From the NCBI GenBank assembly GCA_021299035.1, contig JAJTGD010000003.1, positions 24,175 to 88,174 on the forward strand: a stretch of 64,000 nt of DNA, in the 5' to 3' direction. The first letter of the stretch is position 1, and every line of letters starts with the position of its first letter. The notes under the pieces are model-generated. The model searched no databases and was not told the DNA's origin. It saw only the letters and a list, made by a program, of their open reading frames with translations. Shown here in pieces: positions 27,546-35,804 of this stretch. Source of the DNA: Oxalobacteraceae bacterium. GTDB lineage: Bacteria > Pseudomonadota > Gammaproteobacteria > Burkholderiales > Burkholderiaceae_D. The translations under genes were made by a program, and so were the position numbers.

Positions 27546-28862
27546 CTATGCTTCGCGCGGTCTTTCATTCCATGGCGCTATCTTTGGCAGTAACAACATC
27601 CCAGGTACCGCCAACGCAAAGCAGATCAGGAAAAAAATAAACCAACCGGTCTCCGCCACCATGAAGCCAGTAAGTGCATTGAAGAAGGTACGCGGCACAG
27701 CGGCAAGGCTAGTGAACAGTGCAAACTGGGTAGCGGTATAGCGCTGGTCGGTGGTAGTCGCGATAAAACCGGTAAATGCGGCCGTACCCAAACCGACCGC
27801 GAAAGCCTCCAAGCCAATCACCAAGCCTAGTAATACCGTGTTCGGTTCCGCAGCGACGAGTGCCGGGTCGGCAACCGGGCCCGAACCCAAGCCGACTTGC
27901 GCCAACAAGGCAAAACCCAAAATCGCGACGGCTTGCAGCACGCCGAAAATCCATAGGCCGCGATTAACCCCGGTCTTTTCTAACCATATCGCGCCGAGAA
28001 TGCCACCCGCCAAGCTGGCCCAAAGACCCGCATTTTTTGCAACCAATCCAATTTGCGTACGAGTAAAGCCCAGCTCCATGTAGAAGGGCGTTGCAAGCGC
28101 GGTGGCCATCGAATCACCAAGCTTGTACAAAAAAATGAATGCCAGAATGAGCAGTGCATGCGACCAACCGCTGCGTTGTATGAATTCGCGAAACGGTTCA
28201 ACAACCGCTTCTCGCAAGGTACGCGGCGGCGTGCCATAAATAGCAGGCTCGCTGATCAACAGGGTGGTGAGCACACCCGGCAGCATGAACAATGCCGTGA
28301 TACCGAATACCATCTGCCAACTCATAAAGTCGGACAGAATCAGTGACAGCGATCCCGGTATCAGCGTAGAGAGCTTGTAGGCATTCACGAACAGCGCTGT
28401 ACCTGAGCCTTGCTCATGCTCGGTGAGTAGCTCACGTCGGTAAGCATCGACCACGATGTCCTGACTGGCCGACAAGAACGCCACCACACCCGCCAGGACA
28501 ACGATAGCGCTTAGTTCAATCTGCGGTGAGAAAAACCCGAAGCTCGCAATGGCAGCGAGTAGAGCGATCTGGGTCACTAACATCCAACCGCGGCGACGCC
28601 CAAGCAGCGGGATGTTGAAACGATCCATTAGCGGCGACCAGAGAAATTTCCAGGTATACGGAAAACCCACCAAGGCGAATAGACCAATCGCTTTCAGATC
28701 AACCTGCTCTGCTTTTAGCCAGGCGGCCAATAAGTTGTAGAGCAAGAACAGCGGCAGGCCCGAGCTGAAACCCAGCATGACGCAGATCGCCATCTTGCGA
28801 TTAGCGTAGCGTCGCCATCCGAGCGGATGTGCCATTGGGTGCTCTGCGCTTGAATCACTCAT
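27546..28862 (-). CDS. ampG: AmpG-type muropeptide MFS permease
   Basis: 438 aa, about 12 to 14 membrane segments. The N-terminal MLGFSSGLPLFLLYNLLAAWLK and the loop GFPYTWKFLWSPLMDRFNIPLLGRRRGW are diagnostic of AmpG. SASQDIVVDAYRRELLT is also conserved. It imports GlcNAc-anhydroMurNAc peptides for wall recycling and, where an AmpR/AmpC system exists, signals beta-lactam stress. None is seen here. It precedes the Gate-domain gene. Confidence 0.92.
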   Translation of the reverse strand: MSDSSAEHPMAHPLGWRRYANRKMAICVMLGFSSGLPLFLLYNLLAAWLKAEQVDLKAIGLFALVGFPYTWKFLWSPLMDRFNIPLLGRRRGWMLVTQIALLAAIASFGFFSPQIELSAIVVLAGVVAFLSASQDIVVDAYRRELLTEHEQGSGTALFVNAYKLSTLIPGSLSLILSDFMSWQMVFGITALFMLPGVLTTLLISEPAIYGTPPRTLREAVVEPFREFIQRSGWSHALLILAFIFLYKLGDSMATALATPFYMELGFTRTQIGLVAKNAGLWASLAGGILGAIWLEKTGVNRGLWIFGVLQAVAILGFALLAQVGLGSGPVADPALVAAEPNTVLLGLVIGLEAFAVGLGTAAFTGFIATTTDQRYTATQFALFTSLAAVPRTFFNALTGFMVAETGWFIFFLICFALAVPGMLLLPKIAPWNERPREA

Positions 28863-28923
28863 GCTTGGGAACCGCTGCGAGGGGGTGAGTACATCGGCGA
28901 CTTGATCAGCTCAGATTGCAGCA

Positions 28924-29529
28924 TCATCGCTTCCGCAGCCGGAATACTGCCAGACTGCCACGCCAGTGCGGCAGAAAACTCACGGGGTCACCTTCCTCAC
29001 TGAGTGCGACAAAATCTATCACTTCCAAACCAACTTCGCGCGACAAATCTTCAAAGTCGCTAATGGTGGCGCAACGTAGATTCGGTGTGTCATACCACTG
29101 GAAAGGCAAACTCTCGGAGATCGGCATACGCCCCATTAATAAAGACAAACGGTGCGGCCAATGCGCAAAATTCGGAAACGACACAATCGCTTCGCGGCCA
29201 ACACGGGCGATATCACGCAGCGTTTCTTCAACATGTTTCATCATCTGCAGCGCTGACAGACAGAGCACGGTATCGAATGCATTATCTGCAAACATCGCGA
29301 GCCCATCTTCCAAATTTTGCTGAATCACATGGACGTCACGTTGCACGCAGCGTGGGATTTTTTCATCATCGATTTCAACACCATAGCCTGTGCATTGCTT
29401 TTGGCGTTGTAGATATTCGAGCATGGCGCCATCACCGCAACCCAAATCCAACACCCGCGACGCAGGTGTTACCCAGTGCGCGATAAAGGCAAGGTCGGCA
29501 CGCAAGCCACTAACGGATGGCGTGATCAT
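28924..29529 (-). CDS. metW: MetW, methyltransferase-fold partner of MetX
   Basis: 201 aa. SAM-binding [12 protein letters not shown] (31-42) and the MetW signature [21 protein letters not shown] with MGRMPIS. MetW is encoded directly after metX in many proteobacteria and is needed with MetX for homoserine acyltransfer in some. The start overlaps the metX stop as ATGA, so the pair is coupled and shares the riboswitch-like leader upstream of metX. Confidence 0.96.
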   Translation of the reverse strand: MITPSVSGLRADLAFIAHWVTPASRVLDLGCGDGAMLEYLQRQKQCTGYGVEIDDEKIPRCVQRDVHVIQQNLEDGLAMFADNAFDTVLCLSALQMMKHVEETLRDIARVGREAIVSFPNFAHWPHRLSLLMGRMPISESLPFQWYDTPNLRCATISDFEDLSREVGLEVIDFVALSEEGDPVSFLPHWRGSLAVFRLRKR

Positions 29530-30692
29530 GCGGCTTCTCCCAGTGCTACCGGCGTTGGCAATGTCGCGCCAAGCTGATGCCAGATCTTGTCATAATAGGC
29601 GCGTACGACACCCATGTAGCGCGCATCATCTAGTAGAAACGCATCATGGCCGTGAGGCGCATCAATCTCGGCATAAGTGACACGGCGCTGGTTTTTTACC
29701 AAGGCTTGAACAATCTCACGGCTGCGATCGGGCGCGAAGCGCCAGTCGGTGCTAAATGACACCACCAAAAACTCTGCCTGAGTATTCGCCAATGCAGCGG
29801 CAAGGTCGCCACCATTAGCGCGTGCGGGATCAAAGTAATCCAATGCCTTGGTAATCAACAGATAGGTGTTGGCATCGAAATACTCGGAAAATTTGTCGCC
29901 TTGATAGCGCAAATATGACTCGATCTCGAAATCAACGCCAAAGCCGAATTGGTAATCGCCATTGCGCAGATCGCGGCCAAACTTTTCGGCCATGTCGTCA
30001 TTCGACAGGTAAGTAATATGACCAATCATGCGCGCCACGCGCAGACCGCGTTTGGGCACAACACCGTGCGCGTAAAAGTCACCGTCGTGATAATCCGGAT
30101 CGGTCAAAATCGCTTGCCGTGCTACGTCATTGAACGCAATATTTTGTGCCGACAGCTTGGGGGTGGAAGCGATGACCAGACTGTGCGCAATGCGGCTCGG
30201 ATAGAGCACGCTCCACGCCAGCGCCTGCATACCGCCGAGTGAACCACCCATGACTGCAGCAAATTTCTGAATGCCCAGCCGATCAGCTAGCCGCGCTTGG
30301 GCGTGCACCCAATCCTCCACGGTCACTACCGGAAAACTTGCACCGTAGGGTTTGCCAGTCGCAGGATTGTTGTGCATCGGGCCGGTGGACCCAAAGCAAG
30401 AGCCCAGATTATTGACGCCGATGACAAAAAAACGGTCTGTATCTAGCGCCTTGCCGGGCCCCACCATATTGTTCCACCAGCCCTCACTCTTGGCCTTGCC
30501 CTCGTAGCTACCGGCGACATGGTGTGAGGCATTTAAGGCGTGACAGACCAGCACCGCATTCGAGCGATCGGCATTCAAGCTGCCGTAAGTCTCGTACACC
30601 AGAGTGTAATCGGCTAGTGCCGCGCCACTTTGCAGCGGTAGCGGTTCGCTGAAGTGCATCGATTGTGGTGTGACAGTACCTATGGATTTCAT
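29526..30692 (-). CDS. metX: Homoserine O-acyltransferase MetX
   Basis: 388 aa, alpha/beta hydrolase fold. Nucleophile elbow [10 protein letters not shown] (Ser151), late Asp region, and catalytic His in [24 protein letters not shown] is typical of MetX. It acylates homoserine with acetyl-CoA or succinyl-CoA; the donor cannot be called with certainty. First methionine-branch step. Expression is probably controlled by the structured leader and terminator at 30707-30822. metW follows. Confidence 0.96.
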   Translation of the reverse strand: MKSIGTVTPQSMHFSEPLPLQSGAALADYTLVYETYGSLNADRSNAVLVCHALNASHHVAGSYEGKAKSEGWWNNMVGPGKALDTDRFFVIGVNNLGSCFGSTGPMHNNPATGKPYGASFPVVTVEDWVHAQARLADRLGIQKFAAVMGGSLGGMQALAWSVLYPSRIAHSLVIASTPKLSAQNIAFNDVARQAILTDPDYHDGDFYAHGVVPKRGLRVARMIGHITYLSNDDMAEKFGRDLRNGDYQFGFGVDFEIESYLRYQGDKFSEYFDANTYLLITKALDYFDPARANGGDLAAALANTQAEFLVVSFSTDWRFAPDRSREIVQALVKNQRRVTYAEIDAPHGHDAFLLDDARYMGVVRAYYDKIWHQLGATLPTPVALGEAA

Positions 30693-30706
30693 CTTGAACA
30701 GTCAAT

Positions 30707-30738
30707 AAAAAAGCCCGAGAGCACTGGCTATCGGGCTG
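30707..30738 (-). terminator. Intrinsic terminator in the metX leader (attenuator)
   Basis: On the minus strand AGCCCGA and TCGGGCT pair around a 12-nt loop, and a TTTTTT run (plus-strand A run 30707-30712) follows directly. It lies 15 nt before the metX ATG and downstream of the aptamer-like RNA, the layout of transcription attenuation. Confidence 0.85.
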
Positions 30739-30754
30739 GACTCGTATCGACTCG

Positions 30755-30822
30755 AGCTCGCTTTAGCCGTATTTGTCCGGGAAGTTCCCGCGCGCCCGCA
30801 AGCTAAGGTCAAATCGGCGCAT
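30755..30822 (-). ncRNA. SAM-II-like (SAM_alpha-like) riboswitch aptamer upstream of metX
   Basis: Read on the minus strand: P1 5' strand GCGCC (30816-30820); loop with GATTTGACC (30807-30815), TTAGC and GCTTGC; P1 3' strand GGCGC (30792-30796); an extra hairpin CGGGAA/TTCCCG; then AAATAC and GCTAAAGCG (30759-30767). The GATTTG, GCTTGC, AAA and GCTAAAG blocks in this order are those I associate with SAM-II riboswitches of alphaproteobacteria. The extra hairpin is not part of that consensus and I could not resolve the pseudoknot helix. The same RNA precedes metH. Confidence 0.7.
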
Positions 30823-30829
30823 TGCGCGA

Positions 30830-30858
30830 AGGATAGCGAAACCAGAGGAAAGCGTCAA
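30830..30858 (-). promoter_or_regulatory. Sigma-70 promoter candidate of metXW
   Basis: Minus strand: -35 TTGACG (30853-30858), 17-nt spacer, -10 TATCCT (30830-30835). The predicted start, near 30823, coincides with the first base of the aptamer-like RNA. Confidence 0.6.
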
Positions 30859-30884
30859 ACGACCGCCAACTTATTGGCGGTCGT
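30859..30884 (-). terminator. Hairpin downstream of ptsI
   Basis: ACGACCGCCAA, a 4-nt loop and TTGGCGGTCGT form a perfect 11-bp stem 41 nt after the ptsI stop. On the minus strand it is followed by only TTTG, so termination would be modest. The metX promoter starts immediately after it. Confidence 0.6.
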
Positions 30885-30925
30885 GCCTGCGAAGGATACC
30901 GGCCAGCGATTTTGCCCATCAACAC

Positions 30926-32683
30926 TCAAACTTGGGCCAGCTTCTCCATCGCATCCGCGATCGCCGATGGCTCATAGACTTTGAGCACTTTTTTCGCAGC
31001 GGGTTCTAGCAGGCTGAGATCACAGTTGAGTATCTCGTGCTTGACCGACAGCAGCTGTGCCGGATGCATGGAGAATTCACGCAAGCCAATACCCAGCAGC
31101 AGGCGGGTCAATTTAGTATCTCCGGCAATTTCACCGCAAACCGCCACGGGTATGCCGGCTTTCGCGCCTGCGGTAATCGTCATTGACAATAATTGCAACA
31201 CCGCCGGGTGCAGTGGGTTGTAGAGATGGGCAACTTCGTGATCAACCCGATCAATCGCCAGCGTGTACTGAATCAGATCATTGGTGCCAATCGACAGAAA
31301 ATCGAGTCGCTTGACGAATAAGGGCAGCGTTAACGCCGCTGCGGGAATTTCGATCATGGCGCCGATTTTTATCTCTTGATCAAATTTTCTTTTGGCGTCA
31401 CGCAGTTGTTGCTTGGCCTGCTCGATCATGGCCAAGGTCTGATCAATCTCGAAAGCATGCGCCAGCATTGGGATCAACAGATTGATTGGCCCATAGGCTG
31501 ATGCGCGCAGGATCGCGCGCAACTGCGTGAGGAACAGCTGCGGCTCGGATAAGCAGTAGCGAATTGCACGCAGCCCGAGCGCGGGATTGAGCGCTGTTTC
31601 CTCATCTTTGTCGAGCGGTTTGTCAGCGCCAACATCGAGCGTACGAATCGTGACCGGCCGACCCTTCATCGCGACTATCGCCTTGCGATAAGACTCGAAT
31701 TGCTCATCCTCGGATGGCGTCCTTGAGGCTTGGCCGCTATGTCCCATGAACAAAAATTCGGAACGAAACAGCCCAACGCCCACGGCGCCCGCTTCCAAAG
31801 CGCCGGCGCAATCTTCCGGCAACTCGATGTTGGCAAGCAAATGGATGAATGTGCCGTCACGCGTAATCGCTGGCGTTTTTTTCAGCTTGCCGAGCTTCTT
31901 GCGCTCACGCAGCAGCTGCGCCTGAAGCTCACGGTATTGCTCCAGTACGACCGGTGCCGGATCAACGATCACGGTACCTGCATCACCGTCAATGATGACC
32001 CAGTCATCATCACTGATCAGTTGCGAGGCATTTGACATACCCACCGCTGCAGGTATGTCCAGACTACGGGCGACGATGGCGGTGTGCGAGTTCTGACCAC
32101 CGAGGTCAGTCACGAAGCCGACAAATGCGCGATCACGAAACTGCAGCATATCGGCCGGCGAGATGTCGTGCGCAACAACGATCATCTGCGGTACGTACTG
32201 ATCCGCTTCAACCGCAGGTACCGTCGGAAACGATTGCGCAGATCCGGTCAATACCTTGAGTACCCGCTCGCCAACTTGCCGAATATCGTTTTTGCGCTCA
32301 CGCAGATAAGGATCTTCGATCTCGTCGAACTGGGCTGACAAGGCATCAATTTGTGATAACAGGGCCCATTCGGCGTTGTAGTGTCGGCTGCGAATCATGC
32401 GCAGCGGCTCTTCCGAAATAATCGGATCAGCCAAGATCAACGCATGCACATCGATGAACGCCGCTAACTCGGTAGGCGCATCCATAGGAAGATCGCGGCG
32501 CAGGATACGCAGCTCTTCGTTGACGCGCTCAATAGCGCTACTCAATCGATCGACTTCTGCTTCCAGACGCTCCTCGGCGACCAGGTAGTGTTTGACATCC
32601 CGCGCTGCCGGCCGCAACAGATGTGCCCGACCAATCGCAATGCCTCGCGAGACCGGGATGCCGTGCAGCGTGAATGATGCCAT
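30926..32683 (-). CDS. ptsI: PTS enzyme I
   Basis: 585 aa. Phosphoenolpyruvate-protein phosphotransferase. GGQNSHTAIVARS carries the phosphorylated His200, GVGLFRSEFLFMG starts the PEP-binding barrel, and SIGTNDLIQYTLAIDR and VCGEIAGD are conserved late motifs. With HPr and the mannose-type EIIA it forms a phosphorelay with no sugar permease nearby, so a regulatory role is likely. Last gene of gshA-gshB-EIIA-ptsH-ptsI. Confidence 0.97.
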   Translation of the reverse strand: MASFTLHGIPVSRGIAIGRAHLLRPAARDVKHYLVAEERLEAEVDRLSSAIERVNEELRILRRDLPMDAPTELAAFIDVHALILADPIISEEPLRMIRSRHYNAEWALLSQIDALSAQFDEIEDPYLRERKNDIRQVGERVLKVLTGSAQSFPTVPAVEADQYVPQMIVVAHDISPADMLQFRDRAFVGFVTDLGGQNSHTAIVARSLDIPAAVGMSNASQLISDDDWVIIDGDAGTVIVDPAPVVLEQYRELQAQLLRERKKLGKLKKTPAITRDGTFIHLLANIELPEDCAGALEAGAVGVGLFRSEFLFMGHSGQASRTPSEDEQFESYRKAIVAMKGRPVTIRTLDVGADKPLDKDEETALNPALGLRAIRYCLSEPQLFLTQLRAILRASAYGPINLLIPMLAHAFEIDQTLAMIEQAKQQLRDAKRKFDQEIKIGAMIEIPAAALTLPLFVKRLDFLSIGTNDLIQYTLAIDRVDHEVAHLYNPLHPAVLQLLSMTITAGAKAGIPVAVCGEIAGDTKLTRLLLGIGLREFSMHPAQLLSVKHEILNCDLSLLEPAAKKVLKVYEPSAIADAMEKLAQV

Positions 32684-32690
32684 CGCGTAC

Positions 32691-32960
32691 CTATTCGCTC
32701 TCGCCGAAACGTGCCTCGATCAGCTGCACCAGCGCGTCCATGCAATCTTGCTCGTCAGGCCCTTCGGTCTCGATCGTGACATGACTTCCCTTACCAGCGG
32801 CCAGCATCATCACACCCATGATCGACTTGGCATTCACACGGCGCTGGTTGCGGGTCATCCATACCTCGCTCTGATGCTTCGCTGCTAGCTGGGTCAGCTT
32901 GGCCGACGCGCGCGCGTGCAATCCGAGTTTGTTGATAATTTCGATGTCTCTGCTAATCAT
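32691..32960 (-). CDS. ptsH: Phosphocarrier protein HPr
   Basis: 89 aa from the ATG at 32960 (MISRDIEIINKLGLHARAS). His15 in LGLHARAS receives phosphate from enzyme I. Ser46 in AKSIMGVMML is the site used by HPr kinase, where present. The longer frame to 33020 enters the spacer after the EIIA gene and is rejected. 7 nt before ptsI. Confidence 0.97.
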   Translation of the reverse strand: MISRDIEIINKLGLHARASAKLTQLAAKHQSEVWMTRNQRRVNAKSIMGVMMLAAGKGSHVTIETEGPDEQDCMDALVQLIEARFGESE

Positions 32961-32980
32961 GAGTGTCGTGTTTGGATAGT

Positions 32981-33388
32981 TTAGGTGGGCGCCAGTTTCA
33001 CCCGGCCATCGACGCGACAAGCGCCATTTTGGCCACCTGCCAACGCCATTTCAAGGACGATATCCAGAGTGTCGTGACGGTAGGTGATCGCACGCAGCAA
33101 CATCGGCAGGCTAATGCCGGCGATCACTTCAACCTCACCCGGCACACATAATTGCAAGGTGCAGTTAGCGGGCGTGCCACCCAGCACATCGGTAATCACC
33201 AGCACACCACTACCATCATTGACACGCGCAATCGCTGCCTGTGCCAAGGCCCGAACTTCATCCGGGTTTTGATCCGCGATCACATCGATCGCCTCGACCT
33301 GCGCTGGGCTTGCGCGGAACACATGGGTGGCAGCCGCAATGAATGCCTGCCCAAGCGGCGCGTGCGTCAGTAGCAGAATGCCGACCAT
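32981..33388 (-). CDS. PTS mannose-family EIIA component
   Basis: 135 aa, a single EIIA-Man domain: MVGILLLTHAPLG with the phospho-accepting His9, then VLVITDVLGGTPANCTLQL. No EIIB, IIC or IID gene is adjacent. Stand-alone EIIA-Man proteins next to ptsH-ptsI are typical of Beta- and Alphaproteobacteria, where they are thought to act in regulation and not transport. Lies between gshB (37 nt) and ptsH (20 nt). Confidence 0.92.
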   Translation of the reverse strand: MVGILLLTHAPLGQAFIAAATHVFRASPAQVEAIDVIADQNPDEVRALAQAAIARVNDGSGVLVITDVLGGTPANCTLQLCVPGEVEVIAGISLPMLLRAITYRHDTLDIVLEMALAGGQNGACRVDGRVKLAPT

Positions 33389-33425
33389 CGGTTATCTTTA
33401 CCCTGAAATGTCTTTGTCGTGATTC

Positions 33426-34367
33426 TCAATATTCGCCGCGCTCGAGCGCATCGATGAACATTGCAGCAACATCGCAGCCGGTTTGCTGCATGATTTCCTG
33501 GAAGCAGGTCGGGCTGGTGACGTTAATCTCGGTGAGGTGCGCACCAATGACGTCCAATCCTACCAGCATCAGCCCACGTGCTTGCAAGACGGGCGCCAGT
33601 ACCTCGGCAATTTCCCGCTCACGCGCCGACAGTGGCATCGCAATCCCGGTACCACCCGCAGCGAGATTACCTCTTACCTCGCCCGCCTGCGGCACGCGTG
33701 CCAAACAATAGGGTACGACCTGCCCAGCGATTAACAGCACGCGCTTGTCACCGCTGGCGATCTCGGGAATATAGCGCTGTGCCATGATGGTACGACGACC
33801 ATCATCGGTCAGGGTCTCAATGATCGCACCGAGGTTCATTGCATCATCACGCACGCGGAATATGCCCATGCCGCCCATGCCATCCAGTGGCTTGAGAATA
33901 ATGTCACGATGCTCTGTGTGAAAGGCGCGCAAGTGCACGGCGTCGCTACTGACCAGCGTGGGGGCAGTGAACTGCGTGAACCCGGTGATGGCGAGCTTCT
34001 CGTTGTGGTTGCGAATCGCCGCCGGACGATTCACCACGCGCGCACCCTGTGTCTCAGCCAGCTCCAACAAATGGGTGGCGTAGACATACTCCATGTCGAA
34101 CGGCGGATCGGTGCGCTCAACCACCACATCAAATTCGTCGAGCGATTGCTGCGCAGTTTCTTCGACGCGATACCACGCGCCCGCCTCACCGGTGAGTTCA
34201 ATCCGTGACGCCTTGGCTAACACGCGGCCATCGCGAACGATCATATCGGCGTGCCCGAACGCATACAGCGCATGACCGCGCGCACTCGCCTCACGCATCA
34301 TGGCGTAAGTGGAGTCCTTCTTCAGATTGAAGCCGGACAGCGGGTCGCAGGCGAAAGCGATTTTCAT
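33426..34367 (-). CDS. gshB: Glutathione synthetase
   Basis: 313 aa, ATP-grasp fold. MKIAFACDPLSGFNLKKDSTYAMMREA at the N-terminus, VNRPAAIRNHNEKL, ILKPLDGMGGMGIFRV (ATP-binding loop) and GLDVIGAHLTEINVTSPTCFQEI at the end are all standard. It joins gamma-glutamylcysteine and glycine. 17 nt after gshA, so the two glutathione steps are co-transcribed. Confidence 0.97.
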   Translation of the reverse strand: MKIAFACDPLSGFNLKKDSTYAMMREASARGHALYAFGHADMIVRDGRVLAKASRIELTGEAGAWYRVEETAQQSLDEFDVVVERTDPPFDMEYVYATHLLELAETQGARVVNRPAAIRNHNEKLAITGFTQFTAPTLVSSDAVHLRAFHTEHRDIILKPLDGMGGMGIFRVRDDAMNLGAIIETLTDDGRRTIMAQRYIPEIASGDKRVLLIAGQVVPYCLARVPQAGEVRGNLAAGGTGIAMPLSAREREIAEVLAPVLQARGLMLVGLDVIGAHLTEINVTSPTCFQEIMQQTGCDVAAMFIDALERGEY

Positions 34368-34384
34368 GCGGCTTGACGGAGTGA

Positions 34385-35683
34385 TTAGTAATCTTCCGGG
34401 TTCGGATCGGTGCGCTCAATCTCCAGCGATGCCGCCAGCAAGGCCAAGCGCGCCACTACGCCATACATATAAAACCGGTTAGGTGCAGCGGTACCCGGTT
34501 TTGCCCCCAGGTCGGGCAGTGAGTGCTGCTGCGCAAAAGCCAGCGGTACGAAATGCGCTCCGGGCGAATTCAGGTTTTCATCAACCCCGCGCTCGGCATG
34601 TACCCGATAAAAACCACCGATTACATAGCGATCGATCATGTATACCACCGGCTCGGCCACCGACTCATTAATTTGCTCGAAGCTGTGCACGCCTTCTTGC
34701 ACGATCACATCACTCACCTCGAGACCTTCTTTCACTACGGCCATCTTGTTGCGCTGCTTGCGATTCAGATCTTTCACTTCTGAAGCGTCGCGCACCGTCA
34801 TGATGCCCATGCCATAGGTACCGGCATCCGCCTTGACTATGACGAAAGGTGCTTCCTTGATGCCGTACTCTTTGTACTTCTTGCGAATCTTGGTGAGTAC
34901 TGCATCAACGCTTTGCGCAAGGGACTCTTCACCCGTACGCTCATGGAAATTGATGCTGCCGCATTTTGCGAAATAAGGATTCACCATCCATGCATCAATG
35001 TCGATCAGCTTGCCGAATTTCTTGGCAACCTCATCGTAGGCAGCGAAATGATTGGTCTTGCGCCGCACCGCCCAACCAGCATGTAACGGCGGCAGCAAGG
35101 TTTGCTCATGCAGACCTTCCAAAATTTTTGGAATGCCTGCCGACAAATCATTGTTGAGCAAGATAGTGCAAGGGTCGAAGTTTTTTAGACCCAGCCGACG
35201 GCCATTGGCAGAACGCTCGAGCGGCTCCAGCGTGAGCGTGCCGCCCTCTGGCAGTTCTAATGTGGTCGGGCTCTTGATGTCCTCAGACAATGAACCCAGC
35301 CGGACATTGAGACCGGTCTGGCGAAAAATCGCGATTAAGCGCGCGACGTTTTGCAGGTAGAAGGTATTGCGTGTATGCCGTTCTGGAATCAGCAACAGGT
35401 TGCGCGCATCCGGGCAGTATTTATCGATTGCCGCCATCGCTGCTTGCACGGCAAGCGGCAGCATTTCCTGCGCGATGTTATTGAACCCGCCCGGAAATAA
35501 ATTGGTGTCCACCGGCGCCAACTTGAAGCCGGAGTTGCGCATGTCCACCGAACAGTAAAACGGGGGCGTGTGCTCCTGCCACTCGAGCCGGAACCAGCGC
35601 TCGATGACTGGAGTAGCGTCAAGAATCTTTTTCTCGAGTTCGAGCAACGGGCCGTTGAGGGCCGTGACCAGATGGGGAACCAT
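34385..35683 (-). CDS. gshA: Glutamate-cysteine ligase (betaproteobacterial type)
   Basis: 432 aa. It does not look like the enterobacterial GshA. It fits the separate proteobacterial family with N-terminal MVPHLVTALNGPLLELEKKI, the RHTRNTFYLQNVARLIAIFRQTG block and PFVIVKADAGTYGMGIMTV, an ATP-grasp-like loop. It makes gamma-glutamylcysteine. First gene of the gshA-gshB-PTS operon. The amt terminator lies just upstream. Confidence 0.94.
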   Translation of the reverse strand: MVPHLVTALNGPLLELEKKILDATPVIERWFRLEWQEHTPPFYCSVDMRNSGFKLAPVDTNLFPGGFNNIAQEMLPLAVQAAMAAIDKYCPDARNLLLIPERHTRNTFYLQNVARLIAIFRQTGLNVRLGSLSEDIKSPTTLELPEGGTLTLEPLERSANGRRLGLKNFDPCTILLNNDLSAGIPKILEGLHEQTLLPPLHAGWAVRRKTNHFAAYDEVAKKFGKLIDIDAWMVNPYFAKCGSINFHERTGEESLAQSVDAVLTKIRKKYKEYGIKEAPFVIVKADAGTYGMGIMTVRDASEVKDLNRKQRNKMAVVKEGLEVSDVIVQEGVHSFEQINESVAEPVVYMIDRYVIGGFYRVHAERGVDENLNSPGAHFVPLAFAQQHSLPDLGAKPGTAAPNRFYMYGVVARLALLAASLEIERTDPNPEDY

Positions 35684-35742
35684 GGAAAACCTTGTGAATT
35701 CGGGGCGCGCGACGCGCGCAGGGGGATAGATTCTAACGGAAT

Positions 35743-35768
35743 AAAAAACGCCCTCGGATGAGGGCGTT
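35743..35768 (-). terminator. Intrinsic terminator of the porin-glnK-amt operon
   Basis: Minus strand: AACGCCCTC, 4-nt loop, GAGGGCGTT followed by TTTT and ATT. A 9-bp stem, 36 nt after the amt stop and before gshA. Confidence 0.9.
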
Positions 35769-35804
35769 CAAAATGGGCTCCGAAGAGCCCGCACTGCGGG
35801 GAGA

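Noticed and set aside
26452..27741. Long plus-strand open frame (429 codons) across the SpmAB-like and ampG genes
   Set aside because: It is antisense to two clear membrane-protein genes and its translation is low-complexity Ser/Thr/Ala/Arg with no family; it is a codon-bias shadow.
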